A stretch of DNA of 30,498 nucleotides from JAKALX01 sp964508715. Its GTDB lineage: Bacteria > Chloroflexota > Dehalococcoidia > Tepidiformales > Tepidiformaceae. The translations under genes and the position numbers were made by a program. The DNA lies in assembly GCA_964508715.1 (NCBI GenBank), contig CAZDUX010000027.1, forward strand, positions 1 to 30,498, given 5' to 3'. The stretch's first letter is position 1; each line of letters opens with the position of its first letter. Shown here piece by piece: positions 1-7,998 of the stretch. The notes under the pieces were generated by a model, which was not told the origin of the DNA, made no database searches, and saw only the letters and a program-made list of their open reading frames with translations.

Positions 1-55
1 CCGCGAAGGCGGCCGCACCGTCGGCGCCGGCGTCGTCACCAAGATCACGGCGTAA
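1..55 (+). CDS. tuf: Elongation factor Tu, 3' end only
   Basis: Only the last 17 codons are in the window (reading frame starts at base 2, TAA at 53-55). The peptide ends in GRTVGAGVVTKITA, which matches the invariant C-terminus of bacterial EF-Tu (domain III). EF-Tu delivers aminoacyl-tRNA to the ribosome as a GTP complex. It sits 28 bases before rpsJ, the usual junction between the str and S10 operons, which supports the call. Confidence 0.93.
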   Translation, partial: REGGRTVGAGVVTKITA

Positions 56-83
56 TTCCGAACCGGATAAAGGGAACGGCACT

Positions 84-392
84 ATGGCTCGCCAACAGAT
101 TCGCATCAAGTTGAAGGCATACGACCACCGGCTGCTCGATCAGTCGGCCCGGCAGATCGTCGAGGCCGCCGAGCGCACCGGTGCGGCCGTGGCCGGCCCC
201 GTGCCGCTCCCCACGTCCATCGAAAAGTTCTGCGTCCTCAAGGGGCCCCACATCCACAAGGATGCCCGTGAACAGTTCGAGATCCGTACCCATAAGCGGC
301 TCATCGACATCATGGAGCCCACTTCCAAGACGGTGGACACGCTCATGCGGCTCCAACTGCCCAGCGGCGTCGACATCGAGATCAAGCTGTAA
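84..392 (+). CDS. rpsJ: 30S ribosomal protein S10
   Basis: This 102-residue protein has the usual S10 length and ends in the typical VDIEIKL. The central HIHKDAREQFEIRTHKR stretch (about residues 53-69) is the S10 family signature. S10 is part of the 30S head and, with NusB, of the transcription antitermination complex. The start ATG is preceded by AAAGGGA. It is the first gene of the S10 block and is followed by rplC after 5 bases. Confidence 0.98.
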   Translation: MARQQIRIKLKAYDHRLLDQSARQIVEAAERTGAAVAGPVPLPTSIEKFCVLKGPHIHKDAREQFEIRTHKRLIDIMEPTSKTVDTLMRLQLPSGVDIEIKL

Positions 393-397
393 CCACC

Positions 398-1033
398 ATG
401 ACGATTGAAGGACTTCTCGGCCGAAAACTCGGCACCGTGCAGGTGTTCGACGACAAGGGACGGCTTCGCGGGTGCACCGCAGTCGAAGTCGGCCCGTGCT
501 TCGTCACCGACATCCGCACCCCCGAGCGCAACGGCTACAGCGCTATCCAGATCGGCTTCCAGGACGACCGCCGCCTCAACAAGCCCGAGGCCGGGCACCT
601 GCGCGCTGCCGGCAACCTCAAGCTCCGCCACCTCGCCGAGTTCCCGGCCGAGTCGGGCGACAGCTACACCCTTGGCGAACGCCTTGGCGCCGAACTCTTC
701 AGCCCCGGCCAGCGCGTGGATGTTACCGCCACCTCCAAGGGGCGTGGCTACCAGGGTGGCGTCCGCCGCCACAACTTCAGGGGCGGTCCCCGTACTCACG
801 GCCAGAGCGACCGCCATCGCGCCCCTGGCTCTATTGGCGCCGGCACCACCCCCGGCCGTGTCTTCAAGGGCACCAGGATGGCGGGGCACATGGGCGCAGA
901 GCGCACCACCATTCGCAACCTCGAGGTCATCGCCCGGAACGATGAGCGCAACGTCATCTTCGTCGGCGGCTCCGTCCCGGGCCCCACAGGTGGCCTCGTG
1001 CGTATCCGCGCCGCCAGAAAGGTATCGAAATGA
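398..1033 (+). CDS. rplC: 50S ribosomal protein L3
   Basis: This 211-residue protein has the L3 layout: an N-terminal GRKLGTVQVF strand, and a basic loop at about residues 115-150 (KGRGYQGGVRR, then HGQSDRHRAPGSIG) that reaches toward the peptidyl transferase centre. The Gln in HGQS is the position methylated by PrmB in other bacteria. L3 is an early assembly protein of the 50S. Its TGA overlaps the rplD start by four bases (ATGA), so coupled translation is expected. Confidence 0.98.
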   Translation: MTIEGLLGRKLGTVQVFDDKGRLRGCTAVEVGPCFVTDIRTPERNGYSAIQIGFQDDRRLNKPEAGHLRAAGNLKLRHLAEFPAESGDSYTLGERLGAELFSPGQRVDVTATSKGRGYQGGVRRHNFRGGPRTHGQSDRHRAPGSIGAGTTPGRVFKGTRMAGHMGAERTTIRNLEVIARNDERNVIFVGGSVPGPTGGLVRIRAARKVSK

Positions 1034-1692
1034 AGCTGAGCGTTTTGGATGCGGCTGGCAAGGAGCTTCGCCAGATCGACGTCGCCGATGAGGTCTTCGG
1101 GATCGAGCCGAACGGCTCCGTCCTACACCAGGCGTACGTTGCCCAGATGGCGAACCGGCGGGCTGGTGGCGCCTCAACCCTCGGGCGTGGCGATGTGCGC
1201 GGCTCCACCGTCAAGATCCGCAAGCAGAAGGGTCTCGGCCGCTCCCGGCAGGGCGCCATTCGTGCCTCCCATCACGTCGGCGGTGGGATCGCTCATGGCC
1301 CCCATCCCCACAGCTTCGCCAAGGACCTTCCCCGGCAGATGCGGCGGCTCGCTCTCCGCTCCGCCCTGAGCAACCATGCCCAGCGCGGCTCGCTCCTCGT
1401 CGTCGAGGGTCTCCCCGCCGATGGAAAGACGAAGCCCGTTGCCACTGCGCTCCAGGCCCTGGGAATCGACCGCCGGGCACTCGTCGTGAGCGGCGAGTTC
1501 ATCCCCGGCCTCACGCGCGCCGCGCGCAATATCGACCAGGTTCAGGCCCTCCCCGCCCAGAACCTCAACGTCGTCGACCTCATGAATGCGCACAAGCTCG
1601 TCATGTCCGAAGACGCCGTTCGCAAGTGCGAAGCCCTCTGGGGCGGCGCGAACCTCAAACCGGCGCGCGGGCGCCGCGCGGAGGCGGTGTAA
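1030..1692 (+). CDS. rplD: 50S ribosomal protein L4
   Basis: This 220-residue protein matches the L4 family in length. It has the glycine- and arginine-rich extended loop (about residues 65-98, including KQKGLGRSRQG and GGGIAHGPHP) that lines the exit tunnel. The globular part follows, with the RKCEALWG helix near the end. In Gammaproteobacteria L4 represses the S10 operon; no leader for that is visible here. It overlaps rplC by 4 bases and rplW by 1 base (TAATG). Confidence 0.97.
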   Translation: MKLSVLDAAGKELRQIDVADEVFGIEPNGSVLHQAYVAQMANRRAGGASTLGRGDVRGSTVKIRKQKGLGRSRQGAIRASHHVGGGIAHGPHPHSFAKDLPRQMRRLALRSALSNHAQRGSLLVVEGLPADGKTKPVATALQALGIDRRALVVSGEFIPGLTRAARNIDQVQALPAQNLNVVDLMNAHKLVMSEDAVRKCEALWGGANLKPARGRRAEAV

Positions 1693-1988
1693 TGCCAAAG
1701 GAACTGCACCCCTACGGCGTTCTTCTCCGCCCGATCGTCACCGAGAAGACAACCGTGCTTACCGGTCTCGATAAGTACGTCTTCGAAGTCGACATCCGGG
1801 CGAACAAGAACCAGATCAAGGAAGCGGTGGAACTGGCCTTCAACGTCCACGTAGCCGCCGTCAACACCATGAAGATGAAGGGCAAGCTGAAGCGCTTCGG
1901 GCGCAAAGTGACCCCGCGGCCCGACTGGAAAAAAGCGGTCGTCACCCTCGTTCCGGGCGACAAGATCGAACTCTTCGAGGGGATCTAG
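1692..1988 (+). CDS. rplW: 50S ribosomal protein L23
   Basis: The 98-residue protein contains LRPIVTEKTT at the N-terminus and the NKNQIKEAVELAFNVHV helix, both typical of L23. L23 lies at the tunnel exit and docks trigger factor and SRP. A longer in-frame reading upstream exists, but the ATG at 1692 overlaps the rplD stop by one base and gives the normal family length, so it was chosen. Confidence 0.97.
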   Translation: MPKELHPYGVLLRPIVTEKTTVLTGLDKYVFEVDIRANKNQIKEAVELAFNVHVAAVNTMKMKGKLKRFGRKVTPRPDWKKAVVTLVPGDKIELFEGI

Positions 1989-1991
1989 GCC

Positions 1992-2819
1992 ATGCCCATC
2001 AAGCAGTTCAAGCCAACTTCTCCCGGCCGCCGCGACGCCAGCGGCTACACGTTCTCCGAAATCACGAAGAGCACTCCCGAGCGCTCCCTCGTCGAATCGC
2101 TGCGCAAGCAGGGTGGCCGCAACAACCAGGGGCGCACCACCGTTCGCTTCCGGGGGGGCGGCGCTCGTCGCAACTACCGCATCATCGATTGGAAGCGCGA
2201 GAAGGCCGGTGTACCGGCAAAGGTTGTCGGCATCGAGTACGATCCGAACCGCACGGCCCGCATCGCCCTTCTCCAGTATGTCGACGGCGAAAAGCGCTAC
2301 ATCCTCGCTCCCAACGGGCTCCAGGTTGGAGCGACCCTCCTCAGCGGTCCGACCGCCGAGGTGCGGGTTGGTAACTCCCTGCCGCTCGGGTCGATGCCGA
2401 CCGGGACGCAGGTCCACAACATCGAGCTTACCCCTGGAAAGGGGGGGCAGATGGTGCGCAGCGCGGGTGTTTCCGCCCAGCTCATGGCGAAGGAAGGTGA
2501 CTACGCCCTTCTCCGCCTTCCCAGTGGCGAGATGCGCCGCGTCCGGATCGAATGCGTGGCGACCGTTGGCCAGGTGGGCAACGTCGAACATGCACTCGTG
2601 AAGCTCGGTAAGGCGGGCCGCTCTCGCCATCGTGGCATCCGCCCATCCGTTCGCGGCGCGGTGATGAACCCCCGCGACCATCCCCATGGTGGTGGTGAAG
2701 GCCGGGCGCCCGTCGGTATGCCCGGTCCGAAAACTCCCTGGGGCAAGCCAACGCTCGGCTACCGCACCCGTAACAACAAGCGCACCGACAAGTTCATCGC
2801 ACGCCGGCGAAGCAAGTAG
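1992..2819 (+). CDS. rplB: 50S ribosomal protein L2
   Basis: This 275-residue protein has normal L2 length. It carries the GGGARRNYR segment early in the chain and the C-terminal NPRDHPHGGGEGRAP motif, whose histidine is important for peptidyl transfer. The C-terminus TDKFIARRRSK is typical. It begins 3 bases after rplW. Confidence 0.98.
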   Translation: MPIKQFKPTSPGRRDASGYTFSEITKSTPERSLVESLRKQGGRNNQGRTTVRFRGGGARRNYRIIDWKREKAGVPAKVVGIEYDPNRTARIALLQYVDGEKRYILAPNGLQVGATLLSGPTAEVRVGNSLPLGSMPTGTQVHNIELTPGKGGQMVRSAGVSAQLMAKEGDYALLRLPSGEMRRVRIECVATVGQVGNVEHALVKLGKAGRSRHRGIRPSVRGAVMNPRDHPHGGGEGRAPVGMPGPKTPWGKPTLGYRTRNNKRTDKFIARRRSK

Positions 2820-2828
2820 GAGTAGGCG

Positions 2829-3116
2829 ATGTCACGTTCAACAAAGAAAGGCCCCTACGTCCACCCTTCGCTCGAAAAGAAGGTCATGGAGATGCGAGGC
2901 CAGGCCACCAAGTCGGTCATCAAGACCTGGTCCCGCGCGTCGACCATCCTGCCCGATATGATCGGCATGACCTTCGGCGTCCACGATGGCCGCCGCCATG
3001 TGCCCGTTTTCGTCACCGAGAACATGGTTGGGCACAAGCTCGGCGAATTTGCCCTTACGCGCACCTTCCGCGGTCACGTGGCCAAGAGCGATCGCCAGAG
3101 CAAGGTGAGGCGCTAA
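2829..3116 (+). CDS. rpsS: 30S ribosomal protein S19
   Basis: The 95-residue protein starts with MSRSTKKGPYV and contains the S19 signature GHKLGEFALTRTFRGH near residues 74-89. S19 contacts S13 and the A-site tRNA in the 30S head. A clear GGAG lies before the ATG. It is placed between rplB and rplV as in nearly all bacteria. Confidence 0.98.
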   Translation: MSRSTKKGPYVHPSLEKKVMEMRGQATKSVIKTWSRASTILPDMIGMTFGVHDGRRHVPVFVTENMVGHKLGEFALTRTFRGHVAKSDRQSKVRR

Positions 3117-3118
3117 CG

Positions 3119-3457
3119 ATGGAAGTCCGCGCAAGCGCACAGAATATCGGCACTCCGCCGCGAAAGATTCGCCTCATCCTCGAGCGCCTTCCCGGCCTCA
3201 CGGTCGACCAGGCGCTCAGCCTCCTGCGCTACGTGCAGTCGCCCAGCGCACGCTCCGTCTCGAAGGTTGTCCTTTCGGCCGCCTCCAACGCGGAGAACAA
3301 CTTCGATCTCGATGTGGATGACCTCATCGTCAAGCGTGCCTACGCCGATGAAGGTCCGACGCAGAGGCGCTTCCGGCCGCGTTCCCGTGGCCGCGTGAGC
3401 CCGATCCTCAAGCGTTCCAGCCATATCACCATCATTCTCGACGAGCGGGAGGCTTAG
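3119..3457 (+). CDS. rplV: 50S ribosomal protein L22
   Basis: The 112-residue protein has the L22 core (PPRKIRLILERL near the N-terminus, SAASNAENNFDLD mid-protein) and the beta-hairpin QRRFRPRSRGRVSPILKRSS that extends into the exit tunnel, the region linked to macrolide response in other species. It follows rpsS after 2 bases. Confidence 0.97.
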   Translation: MEVRASAQNIGTPPRKIRLILERLPGLTVDQALSLLRYVQSPSARSVSKVVLSAASNAENNFDLDVDDLIVKRAYADEGPTQRRFRPRSRGRVSPILKRSSHITIILDEREA

Positions 3458-3460
3458 CCC

Positions 3461-4246
3461 GTGGGACAGAAAATCCATCCGCACGGTTTCCGCATCGGCA
3501 TCATCTACGACTGGGAGTCGAAGTGGTTCGCCGATCGCGACTACACCACCCGCCTTCACCAGGACCTCGAACTGCGACGCTTCGTGCTCTCGGAACTCCC
3601 GGACGCGAGCATCAGCCACGTCGAGATCGACCGAAACGCTAACCTCGTCACCGTGACGATTCACACGGCGAAGCCGGGGATCGTCATCGGCCGCGGCGGT
3701 GCCAAGGTCGAAGAGCTCCGCAACACCCTGGAGCATTACACCGGTGGCCGCGTCCGCGTGAACATCCAGGAGATCCGGGTACCCGAACTCGACGCCTACC
3801 TGGTCGCGCGCTCCGTAGCCGACCAGCTCGAGCGGCGCGTTGCCTTCCGCCGCGCTGTCAAGCAGTCGGTTCAGCGGACCATGACACGCGGCGCCCAGGG
3901 AGTCCGTGTCGCCATCGCTGGCCGCCTCGGGGGCGCCGAAATGTCGCGCCGCGAATCCGATACGCAAGGCCGCGTCCCCCGGCACACGCTCCGCGCCGAT
4001 ATTGACTACGGCTTCGCCGAAGCGCACACCACCTTTGGCCGAATCGGTGTCAAGGTCTGGATCTACAAGGGTGAGATCCTTCCCGAGCGCCCCGGCGATA
4101 TGCGCCGCGTGGAGGAAGAGCCTGCACCGGAGCCGGTCCGCGCACCGGAGCCGGTCGCTGTCGAAGCCGGGGGCCCCGCGCATACCGCGATCAGCATGGA
4201 GCAGCAGGCAGCGGTTCAGTCCCAATCGCGCGAGGAGGGCCAGTAA
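3461..4246 (+). CDS. rpsC: 30S ribosomal protein S3, with extended C-terminal tail
   Basis: S3 is recognised by the N-terminal GQKIHPHGFRIGI and the KH-domain loop VIGRGGAKVEEL; it binds mRNA at the 30S entry channel. The GTG start at 3461 aligns with the family N-terminus. The protein is 261 residues; the S3 core ends near residue 215 (IYKGEILPERPGD). It is followed by about 45 extra residues rich in Glu, Pro, Ala and Gln. Such tails occur in S3 of some phyla and their role is not known to me. Confidence 0.97.
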   Translation: MGQKIHPHGFRIGIIYDWESKWFADRDYTTRLHQDLELRRFVLSELPDASISHVEIDRNANLVTVTIHTAKPGIVIGRGGAKVEELRNTLEHYTGGRVRVNIQEIRVPELDAYLVARSVADQLERRVAFRRAVKQSVQRTMTRGAQGVRVAIAGRLGGAEMSRRESDTQGRVPRHTLRADIDYGFAEAHTTFGRIGVKVWIYKGEILPERPGDMRRVEEEPAPEPVRAPEPVAVEAGGPAHTAISMEQQAAVQSQSREEGQ

Positions 4247-4666
4247 ATGCTTCAGCCACGTCGCGTCAAGCATCGCAAGCAGCACCGCGGCCGCCGCTCC
4301 GGGGAAGCGCTCACCGGCAACTTCGTCGCATTCGGCGAATACGGCCTCCAGGCCCTCGGCGCCGCATGGATCGACTCGCGCCACATCGAAAGCGCCCGCC
4401 GCGCCATGACCCACGAAATGAAGCGCGGTGGGAAGGTCTGGATCCGCATCTTCCCCGACAAGCCCGTCACCGCGAAGCCGGCGGAGACACGCATGGGCTC
4501 CGGGAAGGGTGCACCCGACCGCTGGGTCGCCGTCGTGAAGCCGAGCCGCATCATGTTCGAGATTGCCGGCGTCCCCGAGACCGTTGCCCGCGAGGCGCTC
4601 CGGCTCGCCGCTCACAAACTCCCCGTGCCCACGAAAATCGTGGTGCGCGAAGAATCGGTGGTCTAG
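4247..4666 (+). CDS. rplP: 50S ribosomal protein L16
   Basis: This 139-residue protein starts MLQPRRVKHRKQHRG and contains MGSGKGAPDRWVAVV, both L16 signatures. L16 sits near the A-site tRNA elbow in the 50S. The ATG directly follows the rpsC stop. Length is normal for the family. Confidence 0.98.
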   Translation: MLQPRRVKHRKQHRGRRSGEALTGNFVAFGEYGLQALGAAWIDSRHIESARRAMTHEMKRGGKVWIRIFPDKPVTAKPAETRMGSGKGAPDRWVAVVKPSRIMFEIAGVPETVAREALRLAAHKLPVPTKIVVREESVV

Positions 4667-4668
4667 CC

Positions 4669-4881
4669 ATGGCCCAGAAAGCAGAAGAGCTGCGCCGCCT
4701 CAACGACGAACAGCTCGATGAACAGATCAATGAAGCCTACCGGGCGCTCTTCACGCTGCGCTTCCAGCATGCGAGCCGCCAGCTCCAGAACTACCGCGAG
4801 CTGCGCAACGCCCGCCGGAAGATTGCCCGCCTGCGCACGCTCAAGCGCGAACGCCAGCTGGCTGTGTTGGAGGGAGAGTAA
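4669..4881 (+). CDS. rpmC: 50S ribosomal protein L29
   Basis: The 70-residue protein is the usual two-helix hairpin of L29: an N-terminal helix (EELRRLNDEQLDEQINEAY) and a C-terminal helix with NARRKIARLRTLKRER. It lies at the tunnel exit next to L23. The ATG at 4669, two bases after the rplP stop, gives the family length; an in-frame upstream extension lies inside rplP and is rejected. Confidence 0.97.
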   Translation: MAQKAEELRRLNDEQLDEQINEAYRALFTLRFQHASRQLQNYRELRNARRKIARLRTLKRERQLAVLEGE

Positions 4882-4883
4882 CC

Positions 4884-5213
4884 ATGGGTCTGCAGCGCGT
4901 TCTCCAGGGGACCGTGGTCAGCGACAAGATGGACAAGACGATCGTCGTCACCGTCCAACACCGGACCAAGCACCCCCTTTATCACAAGGTCCTATCGGTT
5001 ACCACTCGTTACAAGGCACACGATGAGGACAATACCTGCCGCCTCGGCGACGTGGTGCGCATCCAGGAATGCCGCCCCATGTCGCGCGATAAGCGCTGGC
5101 GCGTCATCGAAGTCCTGAGCAAGGGTGATGTCGCCGATGTCGCCCCCGAGACGATCGGGCGCGATATCGAGCAGACCGCCCAGGTCGCGCCCAAGTCGGA
5201 GGTGCAAGGGTGA
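4884..5213 (+). CDS. rpsQ: 30S ribosomal protein S17
   Basis: This protein has the OB-fold core of S17 (GTVVSDKMDKTIVVTV, then HDEDNTCRLGDVVRI). At 109 residues it is about 20-25 residues longer than most S17 proteins; the surplus is a C-terminal tail after EVLSKGD. S17 binds 16S rRNA early in assembly. Its TGA overlaps the GTG start of rplN by four bases (GTGA). Confidence 0.97.
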   Translation: MGLQRVLQGTVVSDKMDKTIVVTVQHRTKHPLYHKVLSVTTRYKAHDEDNTCRLGDVVRIQECRPMSRDKRWRVIEVLSKGDVADVAPETIGRDIEQTAQVAPKSEVQG

Positions 5214-5581
5214 TCCAGCAGGAAACCCGCCTCAAGGTCGCCGACAACTCGGGTGCCCGGTCGCTGCTCTGCATCCGCGTCCTCGGTGGTACCCGGAGGC
5301 GCTATGCACGCCCCGGCGACATCATCGTCGCGAGCGTGAAGGTGGCCCAGCCCAACTCCAACGTGAAGAAAGGCGATGTGGTCAAGGCTGTCGTCGTCCG
5401 CGTGACCAAGGAGTATGGCCGCCCCGATGGCTCCTACATCCGCTTCGATGAGAATGCCGCCGTCCTCCTCGCGACGGACGGTGAAAACCCCCGCGGGACA
5501 CGCATCTTCGGCCCCGTCGCGCGTGAACTGCGCGACCGCAACTTCATGAAGATCGTCTCCCTTGCACCGGAGGTGCTGTAG
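5210..5581 (+). CDS. rplN: 50S ribosomal protein L14
   Basis: The 123-residue protein begins (V/M)IQQETRLKVADNSGAR, the near-invariant L14 start, and ends NFMKIVSLAPEVL. L14 contacts the 30S in bridge B8. Start is GTG, overlapping the rpsQ stop. The last G of the TAG stop begins the next gene. Confidence 0.98.
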   Translation: MIQQETRLKVADNSGARSLLCIRVLGGTRRRYARPGDIIVASVKVAQPNSNVKKGDVVKAVVVRVTKEYGRPDGSYIRFDENAAVLLATDGENPRGTRIFGPVARELRDRNFMKIVSLAPEVL

Positions 5582-5898
5582 TGCCTGCCAAGATCAAGCG
5601 CGGCGACAAGGTCGTCGTGATCACCGGCAAGGACAAGGGCAAGCGTGGCACCGTCCGGGCCGTTATCACCAAGCACGACCGCGTCCTCGTCGAGGGCGTC
5701 AATATCATCAAGCGCCATCAGCGCGCCCGCAGCCAGAACCAGGTTTCCCAGATCGTCGAGCGTGAGGCACCCATTCACGTGAGCAACGTCATGCTCATCG
5801 ATCCCAACACCGACCAGCCCACCCGTGTCACCTTCCGGCGGCGCGAAAACGGCACCCTGGTGCGCGTCGGCAAGCGGAGCGGAGAGGACATCGAATAA
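5581..5898 (+). CDS. rplX: 50S ribosomal protein L24
   Basis: The 105-residue protein carries a KOW motif (KIKRGDKVVVITGKDKGK, residues about 3-20) followed by EGVNIIKRHQR, typical of L24, an assembly initiator of the 50S. GTG start overlaps the rplN TAG by one base; the TAA overlaps the rplE ATG by one base. Confidence 0.97.
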   Translation: MPAKIKRGDKVVVITGKDKGKRGTVRAVITKHDRVLVEGVNIIKRHQRARSQNQVSQIVEREAPIHVSNVMLIDPNTDQPTRVTFRRRENGTLVRVGKRSGEDIE

Positions 5899-6443
5899 TG
5901 CCGCCCCGAATGAAAGATAAGTACGACAACGACGTGGTCTCCGGCCTGCGGGAGCAGTTCCACTATGCAAACGTGATGCAGGTGCCACGCATCACCAAGG
6001 CGGTGGTCAATATCGGTCTCGGCGAAGCCCTGACGGATGGAAACGCGCTCGACAAGGCTGCGGACGATGTCGCCGTCATCACTGGCCAGAAGCCGGTCAT
6101 CACCCGGGCCAAGCGGTCGATCGCCAACTTCCGCCTGCGCGAAGGGAATGCAATCGGCGTCGCGGTCACCCTCCGTGGCCCGCGCATGTGGGAGTTCCTC
6201 GACCGCCTGGTCAGTGCTGCTCTCCCTCGTATCCGCGACTTCCAGGGCCTCAACCCCAACGCGTTCGATGGACGCGGCAACTATAGCCTCGGTATCCGGG
6301 AACAACTCATCTTCCCGGAGATCGATTACGACAAGGTCGACAAGGTGCGCGGCATGCAGGTCACGATTGTGACCACTGCGCGGACCGACGAAGAAGGCCG
6401 GAAGCTGCTCGAACTGCTCGGGCTCCCCTTCCGCAAGAGCTAG
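5898..6443 (+). CDS. rplE: 50S ribosomal protein L5
   Basis: This 181-residue protein matches L5 in length and motifs (PRITKAVVNIGLGEA, TGQKPVITRAKRSIANFRLR, and FPEIDYDKVDKVRGM). L5 binds 5S rRNA and contacts S13 in an intersubunit bridge. The ATG overlaps the rplX stop. Confidence 0.98.
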   Translation: MPPRMKDKYDNDVVSGLREQFHYANVMQVPRITKAVVNIGLGEALTDGNALDKAADDVAVITGQKPVITRAKRSIANFRLREGNAIGVAVTLRGPRMWEFLDRLVSAALPRIRDFQGLNPNAFDGRGNYSLGIREQLIFPEIDYDKVDKVRGMQVTIVTTARTDEEGRKLLELLGLPFRKS

Positions 6444-6453
6444 GAGAGAAGCA

Positions 6454-6639
6454 GTGGCGAAGAAAGGCCTCATCGAGAAGTCGAAGCGCCCGCCGAAATA
6501 CCCGGCACGCCAGCACAACCGCTGCCGCATTTGCGGCCGGCCAAAAGGCTACATCCGCCGCTTCGCGATGTGCCGCATCTGCTTCCGCGAACACGCACAC
6601 CGCGGCCTCCTGCCCGGTGTCACCAAGTCCAGCTGGTAA
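6454..6639 (+). CDS. rpsN: 30S ribosomal protein S14, zinc-binding (type Z)
   Basis: At 61 residues this is the short, zinc-binding form of S14. Four cysteines (C24, C27, C40, C43) form the expected CxxC-x12-CxxC site, and the C-terminus GLLPGVTKSSW is diagnostic. Start is GTG with a strong AGGAGA 5 bases upstream. The C+ form implies the organism does not rely on the zinc-free S14 type at this locus. Confidence 0.98.
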   Translation: MAKKGLIEKSKRPPKYPARQHNRCRICGRPKGYIRRFAMCRICFREHAHRGLLPGVTKSSW

Positions 6640-6670
6640 GTGCGAAAGCAAACGCCAGAGGGGAAGAAGA

Positions 6671-7075
6671 ATGAGTGTGAGTGATCCCATCGCCGACATG
6701 CTGACGCGCATCCGCAACGCGACTACCTCGCGCCACGAAGCCGTCACCATCCCGGCCTCGAAGATGAAGGTCGCCATCGCGAAGGTCCTCAAAGACGAGG
6801 GCTTCATCCGCGATTTCGCCGTCGTTTCCGAGGACGGCAAGCCCCAGCCCACGCTCAAGGTCGAACTGAGCTACGGCGGCCGCAGGCAGCCCGTGCTCAA
6901 CGGCCTCCAGCGGATCAGCAAGCCGGGCCTGCGCGTCTATGTACAGCGGCGCGAAATCCCGCGTGTCTATGGCGGCCTCGGTATCGCCATCCTTTCGACG
7001 CCCAAGGGCGTCATGTCCGGGCAGGAGGCCCGCCGCCAGGAAGTTGGCGGCGAAGTCCTCTGCTACGTCTGGTAA
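6671..7075 (+). CDS. rpsH: 30S ribosomal protein S8
   Basis: The 134-residue protein starts MSVSDPIADMLTRIRNA and ends with STPKGVMSGQEARR followed by GGEVLCYVW, both S8 signatures. S8 organises the central 16S domain and represses the spc operon in E. coli. The ATG at 6671, after a GGGGAAGAAG ribosome-binding site, was chosen over an in-frame start inside rpsN. Confidence 0.98.
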   Translation: MSVSDPIADMLTRIRNATTSRHEAVTIPASKMKVAIAKVLKDEGFIRDFAVVSEDGKPQPTLKVELSYGGRRQPVLNGLQRISKPGLRVYVQRREIPRVYGGLGIAILSTPKGVMSGQEARRQEVGGEVLCYVW

Positions 7076-7087
7076 GGGGGTCTCTCG

Positions 7088-7633
7088 ATGTCTCGTATTG
7101 GCCGCCAGCCAGTCGCACTGCCCAACACCGTCCAGGTCACGATCGGCGACGACAACAACGTCACCGTCAAGGGGCCGCGTGGCGAACTCAGCCGCCAGTT
7201 CCCCAGGACCATCACGATTAGCCGCGACGAGGGCAATCTCGTCGTCACCCGCCCAAATGACGAGGGAAAGCAGCGTGCCCTTCACGGGCTCTCTCGCACG
7301 CTCCTCAACAACATGGTCACGGGTGTCACGACCGGCTTCACCAAGACCCTCGAGGTGCAGGGCGTCGGTTACCGCGCCCAGGTCCAGGGTACGAGCCTCC
7401 AGCTTGCCCTCGGATTCTCGCATCCCGTCATCATCGCCCCGCCGCAGGGCATCAGCTTCGCCGTCGAGGGGCCCCGGATCAATATCCAGGGGAACGACAA
7501 GGAGCAGGTGGGCCAGGTAGCGGCGAATATCCGCAAGCTCCGGCCCCCCGAGCCATACAAGGGCAAGGGAATCCGCTATCTGGGTGAGCGCGTCCGCCGT
7601 AAGGCTGGCAAGGCCGGGAAGGTAGGCAAGTAA
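7088..7633 (+). CDS. rplF: 50S ribosomal protein L6
   Basis: This 181-residue protein starts MSRIGRQPVALP and shows the two-domain L6 pattern, with the conserved PEPYKGKGIRYLGERVRRKAGK at the C-terminus. L6 lies near the factor-binding site. It is separated from rpsH by 12 bases and overlaps rplR by one base. Confidence 0.98.
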   Translation: MSRIGRQPVALPNTVQVTIGDDNNVTVKGPRGELSRQFPRTITISRDEGNLVVTRPNDEGKQRALHGLSRTLLNNMVTGVTTGFTKTLEVQGVGYRAQVQGTSLQLALGFSHPVIIAPPQGISFAVEGPRINIQGNDKEQVGQVAANIRKLRPPEPYKGKGIRYLGERVRRKAGKAGKVGK

Positions 7634-7998
7634 TGGCGAAGGCAACCAGCACCCTCGCGCGGCAGCGGCGCCACGCCCGCGTCCGCCGGACCGTTAGCGG
7701 GACCCCCGCCCGGCCGCGGCTCAACGTGTTCCGCAGCGCAAGCCATATCTACGCCCAGGTCATCGACGATACCGTCGGGTCTACCCTCGCCGCCGCGAGT
7801 GACCTCGATAAGGACCTCGTTACCTCGCTCGCCGGCAAGACCAAGACGGAGCGCGCGCGGGCCGTTGGCAAAGCGGTAGCCGAACGCGCAAAGGCCCGGG
7901 GCGTCGACCTGGTCGTCTTCGACCGCGGCGGATTCAAGTACCACGGCCGTGTGCAGGCTCTTGCCGATGCCGCACGCGAAGCGGGATTGGGGTTCTAA
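7633..7998 (+). CDS. rplR: 50S ribosomal protein L18
   Basis: The 121-residue protein has the arginine-rich N-terminus (RQRRHARVRRTVSGTPARPR), the FRSASHIYAQVIDD core and the C-terminal FDRGGFKYHGRVQALADAARE typical of L18, a 5S rRNA-binding protein. It abuts rpsE directly. Confidence 0.98.
   Translation: MAKATSTLARQRRHARVRRTVSGTPARPRLNVFRSASHIYAQVIDDTVGSTLAAASDLDKDLVTSLAGKTKTERARAVGKAVAERAKARGVDLVVFDRGGFKYHGRVQALADAAREAGLGF

Noticed and set aside
140..1177. Long minus-strand open frame opposite rpsJ/rplC
   Set aside because: It is a shadow of high-GC coding sequence on the plus strand; its translation is low-complexity Arg/Ala/Gly/Val-rich and matches no family, while the plus strand encodes S10 and L3.
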